From: Porticoccaceae bacterium | GTDB taxonomy: Bacteria; Pseudomonadota; Gammaproteobacteria; Pseudomonadales; Porticoccaceae | Assembly: GCA_003448675.1 (NCBI GenBank) | Contig: DLXZ01000088.1 | Location: forward strand, 1-5,234 | Direction of reading: 5' to 3' | DNA length: 5,234 bases | Shown here: positions 3,704-5,234 of the stretch, one piece after another | How positions within the stretch are numbered: position 1 is the stretch's first letter | Layout: the number at the start of each line of letters is the position of its first letter | Translations under genes and position numbers: made by a program | Notes under the pieces: model-generated | What the model saw: only the letters and a program-made list of their open reading frames with translations | Told to the model about the DNA's origin: nothing | The model's database searches: none

Positions 3704-5234
3704 ATGGTCAAAGCTAAAAATACCTGGCAGCTGATCGCGATAGCAGTATGTTATCTGGCTGTCGCCATCGCCTTCCTCGGCTGGGTAGGCGGGGGGGTCT
3801 CCGCGCTTCCCGGAATTTCCATCGCACAGCATACCTATACCCTGGGTCTATTGGCGCTTGCCTGGTGGTTGAGTAGCGTTTGGGTCGTGTATCGCGCCCA
3901 GGCTGCGGACACACTGGCTGTGAAAGCCAGAAATGCGCTACTCGAGCGTTCACTTGAGCTGTCGGCAGCGCTGGTGATTCAGGTGGGTAAGGATGGATCG
4001 ATAATCGCCATTGATGGCACATTCGAGGAGGCAGACGGTCTTGTTGCCGCCGATTTTATTGGCCGGCATTTCGATGCCTTTGCCGGGGTTAATCCGGATT
4101 TCCACAAGCTGCTGATAAAGGCGGCGCGGGGCGAGCAGTTCGAGGCCAGCAGCCGCATTGGTTCGCGCTTCTATCGACACAAATTCTTCCCCGAAATATC
4201 CATTCTTGGCGGCGATACGGCGTTTGAGTGCCTGTCCGCAGATATCAGCAATGAGAATGAGCTACGTGAACAGCTTAATTTGGCCAGCCAGGTATTTGAC
4301 AGCATCAGTGAGGCCGTGGTCATTTTCGACCGAAAGCGAGTGGTAACCTATGTTAATCAGGCCTTTACAGAGATCACTTTATACAAGTCGGAACAGGTGA
4401 TCGGCACCCGTAAACGCTTCGATATTATTGATCAACCCACGTTCAGGTTTCATCGGGATTTATTGGCAAGCCTGAAAGACAAGGGTAAGTGGGAAGGCGA
4501 AATATCACTGCGTCGAGACAACGGCGAGCTCTACTCGGCCATGGTCTCGGTGGTGGTGCTGAAACAGCGGGATGAAGTTAGCCATTACCTCTTGCTGTTT
4601 TCCGATCTTAGCAATTTCGAGCGGACCCACGAGGAGCTCAAATACCTGGCCGATCATGACAATCTGACCGACTTGCCTAATCGGCGGCTGTTTCTCGATC
4701 GTCTGGATCAGGCGGTAAAACGCGGCCAGCGCAGTAGCACTCAGCTGGCGGTGTTCTTTATTGATCTCGATAGGTTTAAGCTGGTTAACGATACACATGG
4801 CCATCAAGTGGGTGACGAAATACTTAAGGCGGTGGGTAAACGCCTGCTTTCGGCGATGCGCCACAGTGACACCGTGGCGCGGCTCGCTGGAGATGAATTC
4901 ACGGTGATCACCGAGAACATCTCCGACTCGGTCGAAATCACCTCCATAGCCGAAAAAATCATGGGCTGTTTCAAGGCGCCGTTCACTACCGCCGTGGGTG
5001 AGCTGGATTTGTCCGCCTCCGTCGGTATCGGTGTGTACCCGGAAGATGGTGAGGACCTGACCAGTGTTCTCAACTGTGCCGACAAGGCTATGTATAAGGC
5101 CAAGTCCGGAGGGCGAAACGGCTACTATCGGCTGGCCGCGGGCCAAATTCAGCACCTGCCGAGCACCATGTTTTTTCCTTCGGAGCTGCGATTGGCGCTG
5201 AAACGTGGTCAGATGGAACTAATGTATCAACCGC
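3704..5234 (+). CDS. Membrane-anchored PAS-PAS-GGDEF-EAL cyclic-di-GMP protein, C-terminus cut by window edge
   Basis: The frame is open to the right edge, giving 510 residues. Two hydrophobic segments (about 10-31 and 45-63) with a short loop place it in the inner membrane. A PAS-like region (about 85-183) and a clearer PAS domain (about 190-300) follow, then GGDEF (317-475). The GGDEF domain has 'DNLTDLPNRR' at its start, metal and substrate residues in 'IDLDRFKLVND' (353-363), the signature as AGDEF (395-399) and an RxxD inhibitory site R386-D389 five residues before it. An EAL domain begins near 494 ('LRLALKRGQMELMYQP') but its catalytic residues lie outside. The first domain is probably a working diguanylate cyclase with product feedback; phosphodiesterase activity cannot be judged. 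ATG 3704 follows GGTGA (3697-3701). GTG at 3698, or TTG at 3689 just after a strong GGAGG (3681-3685), are alternative starts. The PAS signal is unknown. Confidence 0.9.
   Translation, partial: MVKAKNTWQLIAIAVCYLAVAIAFLGWVGGGVSALPGISIAQHTYTLGLLALAWWLSSVWVVYRAQAADTLAVKARNALLERSLELSAALVIQVGKDGSIIAIDGTFEEADGLVAADFIGRHFDAFAGVNPDFHKLLIKAARGEQFEASSRIGSRFYRHKFFPEISILGGDTAFECLSADISNENELREQLNLASQVFDSISEAVVIFDRKRVVTYVNQAFTEITLYKSEQVIGTRKRFDIIDQPTFRFHRDLLASLKDKGKWEGEISLRRDNGELYSAMVSVVVLKQRDEVSHYLLLFSDLSNFERTHEELKYLADHDNLTDLPNRRLFLDRLDQAVKRGQRSSTQLAVFFIDLDRFKLVNDTHGHQVGDEILKAVGKRLLSAMRHSDTVARLAGDEFTVITENISDSVEITSIAEKIMGCFKAPFTTAVGELDLSASVGIGVYPEDGEDLTSVLNCADKAMYKAKSGGRNGYYRLAAGQIQHLPSTMFFPSELRLALKRGQMELMYQP

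Noticed and set aside
4505..5155. Long open frame on the minus strand (216 codons).
   Set aside because: It is antisense to the GGDEF domain, whose motifs are unmistakable; the frame is a by-product of codon bias.

Overview
The window looks like a chromosomal stretch of a free-living Gram-negative proteobacterium. GC content is moderate (mid-50s percent by eye), coding is dense, and acyl-CoA catabolism genes sit next to a membrane-anchored PAS-GGDEF-EAL protein. The protein style fits a gammaproteobacterium of the marine, lipid-degrading kind, but that is inference; there is no rRNA or marker gene to fix it.

Layout. (1) 1-270, plus strand: the last 89 residues of a CaiB/BaiF-type (class III) CoA-transferase, cut by the left edge. 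(2) 327-962, minus strand: a TetR-family repressor, convergent with the CoA-transferase and divergent from the genes to its right. (3) 963-1292: a 330-base divergent control region. Immediately upstream of the tetR start codon it holds a 35-base palindrome made of two concentric pairs of arms, the best operator candidate in the window. It also holds weaker inverted repeats and a possible sigma70 promoter. (4) 1293-3445, plus strand: a three-gene cluster of two single-hotdog MaoC-like proteins and an acyl-CoA dehydrogenase. (5) 3446-3703: a gap with a weak terminator-like hairpin and a good -10 box lying inside an inverted repeat. (6) 3704 to the right edge: a sensor protein with two membrane segments, two PAS-like domains, a complete GGDEF domain and the first residues of an EAL domain.

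How the genes fit together. The CoA-transferase could activate a carboxylic acid to its CoA ester. The acyl-CoA dehydrogenase would introduce the alpha-beta double bond, and the MaoC pair would hydrate it. Together these are the first steps of a beta-oxidation-like route for an unidentified, probably non-standard acid. The first MaoC protein lacks the Asp/His catalytic pair and the second keeps it, so a heteromer of a structural and a catalytic hotdog is likely. The TetR protein is the natural candidate to control itself and this cluster, perhaps with an acyl-CoA as ligand. The cyclic-di-GMP protein appears to be a separate transcription unit.

No mobile element, CRISPR array, tRNA or rRNA is visible. 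I do not see a clearly new class of system. The most original signals are the nested operator-like palindrome and the split MaoC pair in an uncharacterised acyl-CoA cassette.
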